A stretch of DNA of 64,000 nucleotides. Source: Citrobacter amalonaticus. Lineage in GTDB: Bacteria; Pseudomonadota; Gammaproteobacteria; Enterobacterales; Enterobacteriaceae. The notes under the pieces were generated by a model. The model did not search any database. It was not told where the DNA came from and saw only the letters and a program-made list of their open reading frames with translations. Location: NCBI GenBank assembly GCA_028994555.1, contig JARDVN010000001.1, positions 3,410,001 to 3,474,000 of the forward strand, given 5' to 3'. Shown here in pieces: positions 40,625 to 52,686 of the stretch. The translations under genes were made by a program, and so were the position numbers. Each line of letters opens with the position of its first letter. Position 1 is the stretch's first letter.

Positions 40625-41955
40625 ATGGATATCTGTTCTCGTGCCGTTTTCTCACTGTCTCGCGTTAAAAAAAATCAGTACGCTGGTTGTCGCTACGATC
40701 TTTCTGGCAAGTTGTTCATCAAAACCCCCCGGTTTCACTGGTGACGCCGCCAGCGTCGACACCGACATCGCCTTCTAAAGCGCACAAGCTCAATGAGCCT
40801 GTTCGCGGCGTGTGGCTGGCAACGGTTTCCCGGCTTGACTGGCCACCGATGGCGTCTGTGAATGTCAGTAGCGCCGCTACGCGGGTCGCCATGCAGAAGA
40901 AGGCCCTGACAGACAAACTCGATAATTTACAGTCACTCGGTATCAATACCGTCTTCTTCCAGGTTAAACCTGACGGCACTGCCCTTTGGCCATCATCCAT
41001 TTTACCGTGGTCGGATATGCTCACCGGGAAGATTGGTGAAAATCCGGGCTACGATCCGCTCCAGTTCATGCTCGATGAAGCGCACAAACGTGGTATGCGC
41101 GTTCATGCCTGGTTCAACCCTTATCGCGTCTCCACCAATGTGAAACCGTCAACGGTGAACGAACTAAACCGTACCGTGTCGCTTCAGCCTGCCAGCGTGT
41201 TTGTCCTCCATCGCGACTGGATCCGTACCGCCGGTGACCGCTATGTTCTCGACCCCGGGATCCCGGAGGTTCGTGACTGGATAACCAGTATTGTGGCTGA
41301 AGTGGTGAAACGCTATCCGGTGGATGGCGTCCAGTTTGACGACTATTTCTATGCCGAATCTCCCGGTTCTGCGCTGAACGACAGCCTAACGTTCCGGCGT
41401 TACGGTCAGGGGTTCAATTCAAAAGCGGACTGGCGTCGGCATAACACCCAGCTGTTGATTGAACAGGTTTCCCGGACGATCAGGCAGATCAACCCGGATG
41501 TGGAATTTGGCGTCAGTCCGGCTGGCGTCTGGCGTAACCGTTCACACGATCCTGCCGGGTCGGACACCCGTGGCGCTGCTGCCTATGATGAATCCTATGC
41601 TGACACGCGGCTTTGGGTTCAACAGGGCCTGCTGGATTACATCGCACCGCAAATTTACTGGCCCTTCTCCCGTGATGCGGCACGCTATGATGTGCTGGCA
41701 AAATGGTGGGCGGACGTCGTGAAACCGACCAAAACGCGACTCTATATTGGTGTTGCGTTGTATAAGGTCGGCGAGCCTTCTCGTAATGAACCTGACTGGA
41801 CGGTCAACGGCGGCGTTCCCGAACTGAAGAAACAGCTCGATTTGAATGAATCGATGCCACAAATCAGCGGCACAATTTTATTCAGAGAGAATAATCTCAA
41901 CCAACCGCAGGCCCAGCAGGCCGTCAGTTATCTGAGAAACCGCTGGAATAAGTGA
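40625..41955 (+). CDS. digH: Glycosyl hydrolase lipoprotein DigH (YddW) (two frameshifts)
   Basis: Outer-membrane lipoprotein glycosidase that cleaves denuded (peptide-free) peptidoglycan glycan strands. The true start MDICSR at 40625 matches E. coli; two +1 shifts follow, at an A8 run (40667-40674) and a C6 run (40725-40730). With one base removed at each the frame reads KKISTLVVATIFLASCSSKP, giving a signal peptide with a lipobox (LASC), and continues into GVWLATVSRLDW. The catalytic GHL10 domain includes VDGVQFDDYFY and FGVSPAGVWRNRS. About 442 aa (E. coli 439). Confidence 0.93.
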
Positions 41956-42059
41956 CATTGTCACGAAAAGAGAGACGCCGCGCTCTCTTTTCGTCGCTGC
42001 TCACACACTCCTAGACTCCAGCGCTAATGTCGACAATCCTCATCAGGCGCAATCCGTTT

Positions 42060-43174
42060 TCAGGGCAAACTGGCGATGCCCGGATCATCCCCTTCGACCG
42101 AATAAAAGTGAGGAAGATTCGGCGGTCGATAATCCGGATTGGCGTTCATCATATTGACCACTGACGTATGTACGCTGATTGCGCCCGTCATTGACCGGGG
42201 CGCCGGTTGACCAAACGGCGGCATCGCCCCAATCTTCAGCTCACGCTGATTATTTTCTTCGATCCAGACCAGACGAGGCAGCCATTCGGCAAACTTCCAC
42301 CCCAACAGCAGGGAGTTATGAATGGCAGGAAAGCCTGATGTGCGAACAGACAGTTCTTTTTTGGCGCGCAAGAAATCGATGCGCAACCCTGCGCGCCAGG
42401 CCTCTCCCAGCATCCAGCGAAAGGCCGTCAATGCCAGTTGCGCCTGCGCCGGTGGATACCCGCCCCCCCACGTCAGAATGCACTCCGGCAAACCACACCT
42501 CTTTAAGGTCTGTTTTCATATCGCCATTTTTTCGCCAGAGATGCTGACGAAAAAAACAACGCCGCTCATCAATTGACACCGCATGACGAACGATATTGAC
42601 AGCGGGATTCTTCGCGGTATAGGGAATGATAACCGGATCGTATATCCATCCCACGGACTTCACCGTATCAAACAGACCAAGAAAATGGACGTTCACCCGT
42701 CGACCGAAGGTGGATTTGAAACGCGCCTGCAGTTTGAAATCTGGCGCCCTATTCTCGCCATTTTTTTGCCAACAGCATGGCCCACGCGTAGTCAAAGAGA
42801 TGTGCCTGATAGCTTTCAACAAGACCTGCTGTATGAATTAATGCCGCCAGCGCTCTGACGGCATAGGCACCACGGGAAAAGCCGAACAAATAAATTTCAT
42901 CGCCCTGCCGGTAATTTTGCGCCAGGAAATGATAAGCCCCTTCGACATTACGTTTAAGCCCCCAACCAAACGCCAGTCCGCAAATCCGCGCAGGCAACTT
43001 TTGCCATTCAAATAGCGTCTCTTTGATGCCAAACGTCCCGACGCCCTGATCGTAATAAGTCAGCACGTCTGTGTCGTCTTTTGGCAATGAACGCAGCAGA
43101 CGAATCACATTCGTCGGTTTATGACTGAAACGATTGCCTGTGCCATCGAGAAAAATAACCAGTTGCCGTCCCAT
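42060..43174 (-). CDS. DUF2235 alpha/beta-hydrolase, Tle1-like (two frameshifts)
   Basis: Starts MGRQLVIFLDGTGNRFS and has the nucleophile elbow LFGFSRGAYAVR (GxSxG, catalytic Ser) and the VHSDVGGGYPPAQ block with the catalytic Asp region, the hallmarks of DUF2235. This family includes type VI lipase effectors Tle1. A T7 run (42761-42767) and a C7 run (42473-42479) break the frame; one base removed at each gives about 370 aa. No VgrG or immunity gene is adjacent, so it may be a housekeeping or orphan hydrolase rather than an effector. Confidence 0.8.
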
Positions 43175-43740
43175 CGTAACCTCCCCTGTTTCGCTGCGGA
43201 TATGCTGTGACTGAAGAGAAAGTAAAACGCAATGTGCGTGCTGACGGGTTGTTGGCGATCAACTCTGCGGCGAATGTTCAATAAATGACGGCAGGAAATA
43301 ATATTCAGAAACATACTGATTATTTCCCGAAGCCAAAAACGGGATTTATTATCTAATAATGAAGATGTTTTTCGAAAAATCACTCATCTCATTTCATGAT
43401 ATTGATAAACAGGCTGTCGATAAACGAGACCATAAGTCATTCTGTGTGGGGACGTCATTCCTCTCAACGATCAAACGGATGGACTATACTTTTCAGACGT
43501 TGATAAGTTTAAAAAATCGCTTAAAAAGAATTTTTCTTGCTACTTTTGGCTATAACCCTAATTGTTTCAGGCTTACTTCACCGGAACGCATGAAAATATG
43601 GCTTAAGGCATTACACTATTTCATTAATGTCACCCTGCACTCTTTCAGGTGTTTTATGTTTTAGATTCATCTTACTATCCAGACTATGCATTTGAGCCAG
43701 GCAAAAATGTTGTTCGCTAACCACTGTAAGGATCTTCACC
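43175..43740. other. 566-bp AT-rich gap without a supported gene
   Basis: This stretch separates the divergent DUF2235 gene and dosC and should hold both promoters. A 101-codon frame (43359-43664, plus) shows no domain and no good ribosome site, so it is not called. Poly-A/T tracts suggest H-NS binding. Confidence 0.5.
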
Positions 43741-45124
43741 ATGGAGATGTATCTTAAAAGAATGAAAGATGAATGGGTCGCTCTGGTTGAACAGACCGAC
43801 CCCCCATATTCGCAGACTCGCTTCTGAGATAGCGATCGCCCATGCCCATGCATTAAGCATTGAGTTTTATCGTATTGTTCTCGCCGATCCGCACGCCGAG
43901 GAGTTTTTGAGTAATGAACAGGTTGAACGGCAACTCAAAAGTGCGCTTGAAAAATGGATTGTGGATGTGCTCTCCAGTGAAGCCGATAATATTGATGAAC
44001 TGATAAAAATACAGCATACGGTGGCTGAAGTGCATGCGCGTATTGGTATTCCGGTGGAATTGGTTGAAATGGGTTTTCGCGTACTGAAGAAAATCCTCTA
44101 TCCGATCATCATTGACAGCCACCATGAAGCGACACATAAGCTGCTTGTCTACCACTTCTCCATTAACAGTATTGATCTGGCGATGGAAGTCATGTCCAGG
44201 GCCTTCTCCTTTAGCGAAAGCACCGCAGCAAAAGAAGATGAAAACTATCGTATTTTTTCGTTGCTGGAAAACGCAGAAGAAGAGAAAGAGCGCCAAATCG
44301 CCGCGCTACTGACGTGGGAAATGGACATTATCTATAAGGTTTTACTCGACTCCGACCTCGGCAACAGCCTGCCGCTAAGCCAGGCGGATTTTGGTTTGTG
44401 GTTTAATCATAAAGGGCGTCATTATTTCAGTGGTATTGCGGAAGTCGGTCACATCTCACGATTGATTCAGGACTTTGACGGCGTATTTCATCACACCAGT
44501 GGAACAACGAAAACGTTAAGCAATAAAGCGTCACGGGTGAAATTCCTGCTGCAAATCCGCAATACCGTCTCGCAGATCATTACGCTACTGCGTGAATTGT
44601 TTGAGGAGGTTTCCCGCCATGAAGTGGGGATGGATGTCCTGACCAAGTTACTCAACCGTCGGTTCTTGCCTACCATCTTCAAGCGTGAAATCGCCCATGC
44701 GAATCGCGCCGGTACCCCTCTCTCAATTCTTATTATTGATGTCGACAAATTTAAAGAGATCAATGATACCTGGGGGCACAATACCGGCGATGAGATCCTC
44801 CGTCGGGTGTCTCAGGCTTTTTATGACAATGTTCGCAGCAGTGATTACGTTTTCCGCTACGGTGGCGATGAATTTATTATTGTTCTTACTGAAGCGACAC
44901 AAAGCGATACGCTGCGTATTGCGGAACGGATTCGCAGTCGCGTCGAGAAAACCAAGATAAAATCGCCTGAGGGTGATTTTATTCCGCTGTCACTGTCCAT
45001 CGGGGCTGCCATGTTTAATGGTCATCCGGATTATGAACGTTTAATTCAGATAGCAGACGAAGCGTTATACACCGCAAAAAGACGGGGCAGAAATTGTGTT
45101 GAACTCTGGAAACCCGCTTCTTAA
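43741..45124 (+). CDS. dosC: Oxygen-sensing diguanylate cyclase DosC (one frameshift)
   Basis: Globin-coupled cyclase: residues 1-155 form a heme globin domain (HTVAEVHARIGIPVELVEMG), then a coiled linker and a C-terminal GGDEF domain with intact active site (YRYGGDEF pattern: FRYGGDEFIIV). It makes c-di-GMP, faster with O2 bound. A C6 run at 43800-43805 shifts the frame 20 codons in; one C removed restores QTDPHIRRLASEIAIAHAHA and gives 460 aa, the E. coli length. It forms an operon with dosP, 26 bp downstream. Confidence 0.95.
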
Positions 45125-45150
45125 TGGGTATACGGAAGCAGAGGTAATAA

Positions 45151-47558
45151 ATGAAGCTATCCGACGTTAAAAGCACCGGAGACAGCATATTCATTCCTGC
45201 TCTTGAGCAGAACATGATGGGTGCCGTGCTAATCAATGACAATGACGAGGTTTTGTTTTTCAATTCTGCTGCGGAAAAATTGTGGGGATATCGTCGTGAA
45301 GAGGTGATCGGCCAGGGGGATTTCGATGTTGATCCCGCATGATTTACGCGCGGCGCACCCCGATTATATCCGTCATAACCGTGAAGGGGGGTCAGCCCCG
45401 CGTTGAAGGCATGAGCCGGGAATTGCTGCTGGAAAGAAAAGACGGGACCAAAGTCTGGACGCGTTTCGCCCTTTCCAAGGTCAATGTTGAAGGCAAAATT
45501 TTCTATCTCGCCTTTGTGCGTGACGCCAGCGTTGAGATGGAGCAAAAGGAACAGAAACGTCTACTGGTACTGGCGGTAGACCACCTGGATCGCCCGGTCA
45601 TCGTTCTCGACCCTGAGCGGCGTATTGTGCAGTGCAACCGCGCCTTTACCGAGATGTTTGGTTATGACATTACCGATGCGACGGGCCAACAGCCGGACAA
45701 ATTGCTCACGATCCCCGAAGAGCCATCCGATAATTACCTGCGACTCACTCAGCTACTCTGGAAAACGAGCCGCGATCAGGATGAGTTTCTGGTGATCACC
45801 CGTGCGGGTGAAAAGATCTGGATCAAAGTCTCCATCAGTCCGGTTTATGACCGGCGAAACGAACTCCAGAATCTGGTGATGACGTTTTCCGATATCACCG
45901 AAGAACGACAGATTCGTCAGCTCGAAGGTAATATTCTGGCGGCGATGTGCAGCAGTCCGCCTTTTCATGAAATGGGGGAAATTATTTGTCGCAATATCGA
46001 AGCGGTACTCAAGGAAACACACGTTGCGCTGTATGCGTTGAAAAATAACACTCGCCAGTTCTGGGCGGCATCATCGAAAGAGATCGATGCAAAAGAGTTG
46101 AGCGTCTGGACGTTTACCATCCGGCAACGTGATGGTGAGCCCGCCGGGACGCTATTAATAAAAACGGTGAAAGGGACAGAGACCAGCGCCTTTATTGAAC
46201 GCGTGGCAGACATCAGTCTGCATATGGCGGCACTGGCGCTGGAACAGGAAAAAAGCCGACAGCATATCGAACATCTCCTGCAGTTTGATCCCCTCACCGG
46301 CCTGCCCAACCGGAATCACCTGCACGCCTATCTTGACGATCTCATTAGCGGCGCAAAAGCATTTTCACCGGTGGTGTTTCTCATCAGCATCGATCACTTC
46401 CAGGACGTCATCGACAGTCTCGGCTATGCCGTGGCCGATCAGGTTTTGCAGCAGGTCATTAATAAAATCCGCGAGCGGCTCAAACCCGATCAGTATTTGA
46501 GCCGTATCGAAGGGACACAGTTCGTGCTGGTCAGTGACGATAACGAAATGAGTAATATTACCCAGTTTGCAGATGAACTGATCAATATCGGCAGTGAAGC
46601 CACATTGTTTGACGACAAGCCCTTCCCGTTGACCTTCAGCATTGGGATCAGCTATGAAGCGGGAAAAAATCGGGACTACCTTCTCTCCACCGCACACAAC
46701 GCGATGGATTTTATCCGTAAAGCGGGCGGCAACGGCTGGCAGTTCTTCAACCCGGAGATGAATCGCGCGGTTAAAGAGCGTCTGCAACTGGGAGCCGCGT
46801 TGAAAGACGCCATTGCCAATAATCAGTTACGGCTGGTTTATCAGCCACAAATCTTTGCTCAGACCGGCGAGTTGTATGGTTTCGAAGCGCTTGCGCGCTG
46901 GAGCGATCCGGTTCATGGCCACGTACCGCCCAACCGATTTATCCCGCTTGCCGAAGAGACGGGTGAGATTGAGAATATTGGGCGCTGGGTCGTCAGAGAA
47001 GCGTGTCGCCAGTTGGCGGAATGGCACGCGTTATCGCTGACTATTCCGACCCTGTCGGTGAACCTTTCGGCCCTGCACTTTCGCAGCAATCAACTGCCGG
47101 ACCAGGTGTCGGAAGCGATGGTGGAATTCGCCATTCCGGGCGATCAGCTAACGGTTGAAATCACCGAAAGCATGATGATGGAGCAGGATGAAGAGATTCT
47201 CAGGCGCATTGAGATCTTACGCAACATGGGAGTAGGACTGTCGATCGATGATTTTGGTACCGGCTTTTCTGGTCTCTCCCGGCTGGTCAGCCTGCCCGTG
47301 ACGGAATTAAAAATTGATAAAACCTTTGTCGATCGCTGCCTGACTGAAAAACGCATTCAGTCTTTGCTGGAAGCGATTATTAGTATTGGGCAGAGTCTGA
47401 ACCTGATAGTCATCGCGGAAGGTGTAGAGACGAAAGAACAATTTGAGCTGTTGCGCGCAATAAATTGTCCGGTGATTCAGGGATATTATTTTTCACGCCC
47501 CATTCCGGCAGAAGAAATCGCCGCCTGGATGCAGACGGCGCTACCGTTGAAAATCTGA
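45151..47558 (+). CDS. dosP: Oxygen-sensing c-di-GMP phosphodiesterase DosP (two frameshifts)
   Basis: Two PAS domains (the first binds heme), a degenerate GGDEF and a C-terminal EAL domain (ELYGFEALARW; DDFGTGFSGLSRL). It degrades c-di-GMP and is activated by O2, opposing DosC in the same complex. A G5 run (45315-45319) and a G6 run (45386-45391) add two bases in all; corrected text reads VIGQGISMLIPHDLRAAHPD and NREGGQPRVEGM. About 801 aa (E. coli 799). Confidence 0.95.
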
Positions 47559-47570
47559 CAGGCCGTGAAG

Positions 47571-47606
47571 TTGATACCCGATGGCGCTACCGCTTATCGG
47601 GTATCA
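47571..47606. repeat. REP-like palindrome after dosP
   Basis: GATACCCGAT (47573-47582) and ATCGGGTATC (47596-47605) form a perfect 10-bp stem around GGCGCTACCGCTT, the typical REP core. It sits between the convergent dosP and MCP genes and may serve as a transcription-end structure. Confidence 0.75.
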
Positions 47607-47618
47607 CATACAAAGTCA

Positions 47619-49544
47619 TTACGGCAATTTAAAAGACGACACCTGCAGGGCCAGTTCTTCCGCTTCGGCTTTTAATATCTGCGTCCGCGCTGCCGCATCA
47701 TCAATCAGCGATGCGTTCTGCTGGACCGTGCTGTCCATTTCTGTAACGGCGAGCGTCACTTCGGCTACGCCTTTACGCTGCTCTTCCCCCCGCGACACGG
47801 ATCTCCCCCCATTAACTGACGTACCTGACGAACATGTTCCACCAGTTCCTGTAAGCGATCGCCGGCATGATGTATCTGCTGGCTACTGTTATCGACATGC
47901 GACACCGACTCATCTATCAGCGCTTTGATTTCCTGGGCGGCGGTCGCGCTACGCTGGGCCAGCGTTCTGACTTCAGATGCGACGACGGCAAACCCTCGCC
48001 CGGCATCCCCGGCGCGGGCGGCTTCTACGGCGGCGTTAAGCGCCAGAATATTGGTCTGGAAGGCGATGCTATCGATCACCGACACAATTTCCACCATCCG
48101 GCCTGATGAGGCGCTGACGTTATCCATGGTCGAAATCACCCCATGCATAACATCGCCGCAACGGTTAGCCGTTTGCGCCGTGCTTTCTGAAAGCTCATCC
48201 GCCAGTTGGGTATTGCCCGCATTCTGATGAACGGTCGCATTAAGTTGTTCCATTGCCGCCGCACTCTCCTCCAGTGCGGCCGCCTGCTGGGTGACGCGCG
48301 ATGACAGCTCAGTGTTGCTGTCGGCAAGACTGACAGCATTGTTCGCTACCACCTCACTGCTACTGCGCACTGTCAGCAGGATGGCCGAAATTTTATCCAC
48401 AAATAGGTTAAAGGCTTCTGCGATGGCGGATATCTCATCTTTGCCTTTCACGTCGAGTCGCCGGGTCAGATCGCCGTCTCCCTGGGCAATATCGTCCAGT
48501 GCGCGTCGCGTATCGTCCAGACGGGCAATCAAGCGGCGAACCACCAGCCAGGAGCCCACCAGCAACAGCGTCATGACCGGGATCAGCACTTCAAGAACAT
48601 CGCTCATCATCACTTTCGCCAGTCCGACGATGCGTTCCTGCGGTGTCACCAACCCAACCACCCAGCCGGTGTCGGCCATCGGGAACAACATCACGCGTGA
48701 AGGCGCATTCAGAATGCCGTCGTTTTCCAGCGCCACGGAAGAGACCTCGGTGCGCAGTTTCTGCAGATGCCGGGCAACGGGGCTTAGCCACGCTGACGCT
48801 TTCACCAGATCGCTGACGGTTTTGTGATGATCCTGATCGTTTTGTGGGAAATAGAGAATTTGCCCCTGCTTATCGACCACAAAGGCATACCCGCCGGTAC
48901 GTCCACCCTGTTGTTGCATAAAGCTGGCGACGTTATCGAGTCGAATATCGGTCGTTGCCACGCCGGCGAATTTGCCTTCCAGTCGATAGGGAATACTGCA
49001 GGTCACCATATTGATCCCGGAAATCGCATCCTGGTAAACATCAGACCAGACGCAGTTTTCCTGCGAATGGCCTTTCGCTCCCAGATACCAGCTTTCGCTG
49101 TGGTATCCATTGCCGCCCGGCGCGTTATATTCGTCCGAAAACACCAGTTTACCGTCCGTATTGCGCGCCCAGAAAAAACTTCGACGCTCAATGCCCGGTG
49201 TGAAGGCATCCGGTTCAGGCCAGATCCCGCCGCCGGTGATGATCGCGTTATTCTCCTCACCGAGTAAACGCGGCACCACGGTGCGATACAGCGCTTCATC
49301 ATTTGGTAGCACTTCGGCCAGTCGCGACAGACTGACGGTTTCTCCCTCAACACGCGCAAGAACGGCGCTCAATTGACGCGTCAGACCATGACCGGTCTCT
49401 TCAATCAGCGCCGTGTTGATTTCAACGACGCGGGGTTGCCCGCGCCAAAGCATAATGACAACAATCAATAACGTCGTTACGGCAAGTAACGCAATCCCCC
49501 CCGAGTGTCAAACGAGTAGAAATACGAGACGGATACCAGACCAT
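47619..49544 (-). CDS. Methyl-accepting chemotaxis protein with dCache sensor (three frameshifts)
   Basis: A 640-aa receptor: TM1 near residues 12-32, a large periplasmic dCache-type domain ([34 protein letters not shown]), TM2 ([17 protein letters not shown]), HAMP and a signalling hairpin ([20 protein letters not shown]). Shifts: a C7 run at 49496-49502 cuts off the N-terminus (true start [16 protein letters not shown] at 49544, after AAGGA), and C6 runs at 47805-47810 and 47786-47791 cut the C-terminus. After repair it ends [11 protein letters not shown] at 47619. Ligand unknown; dCache domains usually bind amino or organic acids. Confidence 0.88.
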
Positions 49545-49661
49545 ATAAACATCCTTTTATTTTCAGGCTAATTTATATTCAGTATCGGCACGTATTTTTA
49601 GAGCTTTATACAAAATCAGGGATTATGTGAGATAAATAATGTGACATTGTCACAAATAACA

Positions 49662-49690
49662 AAACCCAGCACTCTGGCTGGGTTTAAATA
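49662..49690 (-). terminator. Terminator of hdeB
   Basis: On the minus strand AACCCAGC and GCTGGGTT pair around a 6-nt loop and run into TTTGTTATTT, just after hdeB. Confidence 0.75.
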
Positions 49691-49701
49691 AGCGCTTAAT
49701 C

Positions 49702-50032
49702 TTATTTGCTTAATTCTTTTTTTGATTTCGTCTTTAATTTTAGTCAATTCGCTTTGCGGATGTTTTTTGCAGATTTCGACCGTTAAAGGAACCGCGGTAG
49801 TCACCGTTTCGTCAAAGGTCACATAGTCTCCACCTTTAAAGTCTTCATCTTCATTTAATACCCAGAAGGCAACCGGCGCCATCGTCTGCGGGTTCAGGTC
49901 AATGAACTCCTGGCAGCTCATGTTTTTAGGGGTAACGTCCTTTTTCGCGTCAGTGGTTGCTGCATTGACGCTGACACTGGTCAACAGCGCTGCGACTAAA
50001 ATACCGGCTGTAGAAAGGGAAAATTTGTTCAT
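49702..50032 (-). CDS. hdeB: Acid-stress periplasmic chaperone HdeB (one frameshift)
   Basis: A 109-aa exported chaperone with a signal peptide ending VNA and two cysteines (MSCQEFIDLNP and VEICKKHP) that form the family disulfide. It protects periplasmic proteins at low pH. A T7 run on the plus strand (49717-49723) shifts the last codons; one base removed gives the ending KDEIKKELSK. No hdeA or hdeD neighbour is present, unlike the E. coli acid-fitness island. Confidence 0.88.
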
Positions 50033-50272
50033 TATTTTGACTCCGTTAATGAGATAAATAACCTCTACACGAGCGCTTTAAACCGTTAATGTAGAACGAA
50101 GAGAATAATACCCCGCCCTGCTCGAAAATAAATACATGCGCGGATGTTATGGCTGTTACTGATATTTCTCTGTGCCGATTTTGATGTTTGCCGCTTATTT
50201 CGCCGCGCCATTTTGCCTTATCGCTGAGCTTATCAGTCCCGCCAACAATCCCGTAGACCGGTCCGACAAATG

Positions 50273-51163
50273 CTATGCGCCATAGGCCAATTTCAGCGTA
50301 TCCAACAGCGCCTGCGCTGCCGTCGAGAGTTTATGGTGCGCAGAGCGCAATACGCCCACCCGCCGTTCAATCACCGGGCCGTCAAGATCCAGACAGGCGG
50401 CGCCGAGTTCCTGCATCTGCGTACGACAAAGCGCCGGCACCGCGCTACCGCCTAACCCGTTTGCCACCAGACGCCCGACGGTGACCAGTTGATGACTCTC
50501 CAGCGCCACGTCCAGCGGCCGTCCGCTCTGCGCCAGGTGCTCCTCCAGCATCAGCCGCACCGCTGAAGGTCGTTGCAGGGCAATAAAATCCAGCGTCAAC
50601 AGTTCACGCCAGGCTATTCGCTCGCGTCCCGCAAAGCGGGAATCGGGCGGTACGATGGCGATAAAACGATCCAGACCCAACGGCGTGAAGTGCAAATGAC
50701 CGCAATAGTCCGGTTCAAACGCTATCCCCATCTCAACCCGTCCTTCACTCACCATTTCAATCACCTGTTCATTCACGACATCGTGAACGGTCACGTTAAT
50801 TCCCGCATAGCGGTCGCGAAAGGTTTTCAACACTGGCGGCAGAACGTTCGCCGCAAAAGACGGCATCGCCGCCACCGACACTTTCCCCCGCTGGAGGGTA
50901 AAACGTTGGCGCATCGCCTCTTCTGTATTGTCCCAGTCCGCCAGCAATTGGCGCGCCATCGCTAACAGGGTTTCCCCTTCCTGAGTCAGCGTGACCCGGC
51001 GGGTGGTACGTAGCAGTAACGGTCCACCCAGTACTTCTTCGAGCCCCTTGATCGTCAGACTGAGCGCAGGTTGCGACATATTCAACCGCTCGCTGGCATG
51101 CGCGAAATTCAGAGTGTGAGCTACCGCTAAAAACGCGCGTAACTGTTTGATGCTCATTCTCAT
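50273..51163 (-). CDS. LysR-family regulator of the 3-hydroxybutyrate operon
   Basis: A 296-aa LysR regulator with the helix-turn-helix LNFAHASERLNMSQPALSLT and a C-terminal substrate domain (GLGGSAVPALCRTQM). It is divergent from the CoA-transferase operon across 143 bp, the classic LysR arrangement. The likely inducer is a short-chain hydroxy or keto acid of that pathway. A second ATG at 51157 is also possible. Intact. Confidence 0.85.
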   Translation of the reverse strand: MRMSIKQLRAFLAVAHTLNFAHASERLNMSQPALSLTIKGLEEVLGGPLLLRTTRRVTLTQEGETLLAMARQLLADWDNTEEAMRQRFTLQRGKVSVAAMPSFAANVLPPVLKTFRDRYAGINVTVHDVVNEQVIEMVSEGRVEMGIAFEPDYCGHLHFTPLGLDRFIAIVPPDSRFAGRERIAWRELLTLDFIALQRPSAVRLMLEEHLAQSGRPLDVALESHQLVTVGRLVANGLGGSAVPALCRTQMQELGAACLDLDGPVIERRVGVLRSAHHKLSTAAQALLDTLKLAYGA

Positions 51164-51190
51164 TTTTCGCCTCGTTAACTGATTGAATAC

Positions 51191-51208
51191 ATTTAATTAA
51201 CATTAAAT
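51191..51208. promoter_or_regulatory. Candidate LysR operator in the divergent promoter
   Basis: ATTTAAT (51191-51197) TAAC ATTAAAT (51202-51208) is a perfect 7-bp inverted repeat with a 4-nt centre. Its size and its place between the LysR gene and its target operon fit a LysR binding site. Confidence 0.5.
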
Positions 51209-51306
51209 TGATAAAAAAAACCAAATGAATAGGTCACAAATTTAAAATTAACAAATCATTTTCCGCCCCCAATGATGTCGGCAAGGACAACTGGAGGGGC
51301 AAGTAT

Positions 51307-52016
51307 ATGGCTGGACTGGATAAACGGGTCGCCACGTATCACGAGGCGCTGGAAGGACTCACCGATAACATGACGCTGTTGGCGGGGGGGATTCGGCCTG
51401 TGCGGGATCCCGGAGAACCTGATTGCGGAGGTCCGCCGCCGTGAGGTTCAGGGGTTGACGGTGGTTTCGAACAATTGCGGCGTGGACAGCTTCGGTCTGG
51501 GCGTTCTGCTACAGACAAGGCAGGTGCGTAAAGTGATCGCCTCCTATGTTGGCGAAAATGCCCTGTTTGAACGGCAGGTATTAAGTGGCGAACTGGAAGC
51601 GGTTCTGACCCCACAGGGTACGCTCGCCGAACAGCTACGGGCGGGCGGTGCTGGCATCCCCGCCTTCTTTACCGCCACAGGCTACGGTACGCCGGTCGCT
51701 GAAGGGAAAGAGGTTCGTGAATTTGACGGGCGTCCCTACATCATGGAGCGGGCTATCACCGGTGACTTTGCGCTGGTGAAAGGCTGGAAAGCCGACTGGT
51801 ACGGCAACGTCATCTATCGTCACACCGCGCAAAACTTTAACCCACTGATGGCCGCCGCCGGGCGAATCACCGTCGTCGAAGTCGAAGAGATTGTCCCTCC
51901 TGGCGAGCTGGATCCTGCCGCCATTCATACCCCCCGGGATTTTCGTCAACCGCGTGATTCAGGGGCAATTCGAAAAGCGCATTGAGCAACGCACGCTGCG
52001 CAGCACAGGAGACTGA
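51307..52016 (+). CDS. 3-oxoacid CoA-transferase subunit A (two frameshifts)
   Basis: Alpha subunit of a succinyl-CoA/acetyl-CoA:acetoacetate CoA-transferase (AtoD/ScoA/PcaI family). The glycine-rich CoA loop reads [15 protein letters not shown] once one G is removed from the G7 run at 51384-51390; a C6 run at 51940-51945 breaks the end (repaired: [19 protein letters not shown]). About 235 aa. Its stop is 2 bp before the subunit B start. Activates acetoacetate to acetoacetyl-CoA. Confidence 0.88.
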
Positions 52017-52018
52017 CC

Positions 52019-52676
52019 ATGTTAACCCGTGAACAAATGGCCATGCGCGTCGCCCGCGAACTGCGCGATGGTTTCTACGTCAACCTCGGGATCGGCATTC
52101 CGACGCTGGTCGCCAACTACATTCCTGACGGGGTGGACGTAATGCTGCAGTCAGAAAACGGCCTGCTCGGCATGGGAGCGTTTCCCACTGAAGCAGAGCT
52201 GGATGCCGACATGATCAACGCCGGTAAACAGACGGTCACGGCGCGTAAAGGTGCGGCCATATTCGACTCGGCGCAGTCTTTCGCCATGATTCGCGGCGGC
52301 CATGTTGACCTCACGGTACTGGGCGCCTTTGAGGTGGACGTTAATGGCAATATCGCCTCCTGGATGATCCCCGGAAAGATGGTGAAAGGCATGGGCGGCG
52401 CGATGGATCTGGTGGCGGGCGCAGGAAACATCATCGTAGTGATGACCCACGCGTCAAAAAAGCGGTGAATCCAAACTGCTCCCCGCCTGTACCCTGCCGC
52501 TCACCGGTGTGGCCTGCATTAAGCGGGTGTTGACCGATCTGGCGCTGCTGGAAATCGTCGATGGCCGTTTCATTCTGCGTGAGCGTGCGCCTGGCGTCAG
52601 CGTGGATGAGATTGTCAGCAAAACCGCCGGGGCGCTGATCGTCCCTGAACACGTCCCCGAAATGCAATTCAACTGA
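52019..52676 (+). CDS. 3-oxoacid CoA-transferase subunit B (one frameshift)
   Basis: Beta subunit with the catalytic glutamate E46 in [10 protein letters not shown] and the [15 protein letters not shown] block. An A6 run at 52456-52461 shifts the frame after MTHASK; with one A removed it continues [16 protein letters not shown] and ends at 52676, giving 218 aa. Pairs with the preceding subunit. Confidence 0.9.
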
Positions 52677-52686
52677 GGAACTGACC

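Noticed and set aside
43359..43664. 101-codon plus-strand frame between DUF2235 and dosC
   Set aside because: No recognisable domain, poor ribosome site and typical AT-rich intergenic composition; it probably overlaps the dosC promoter region.
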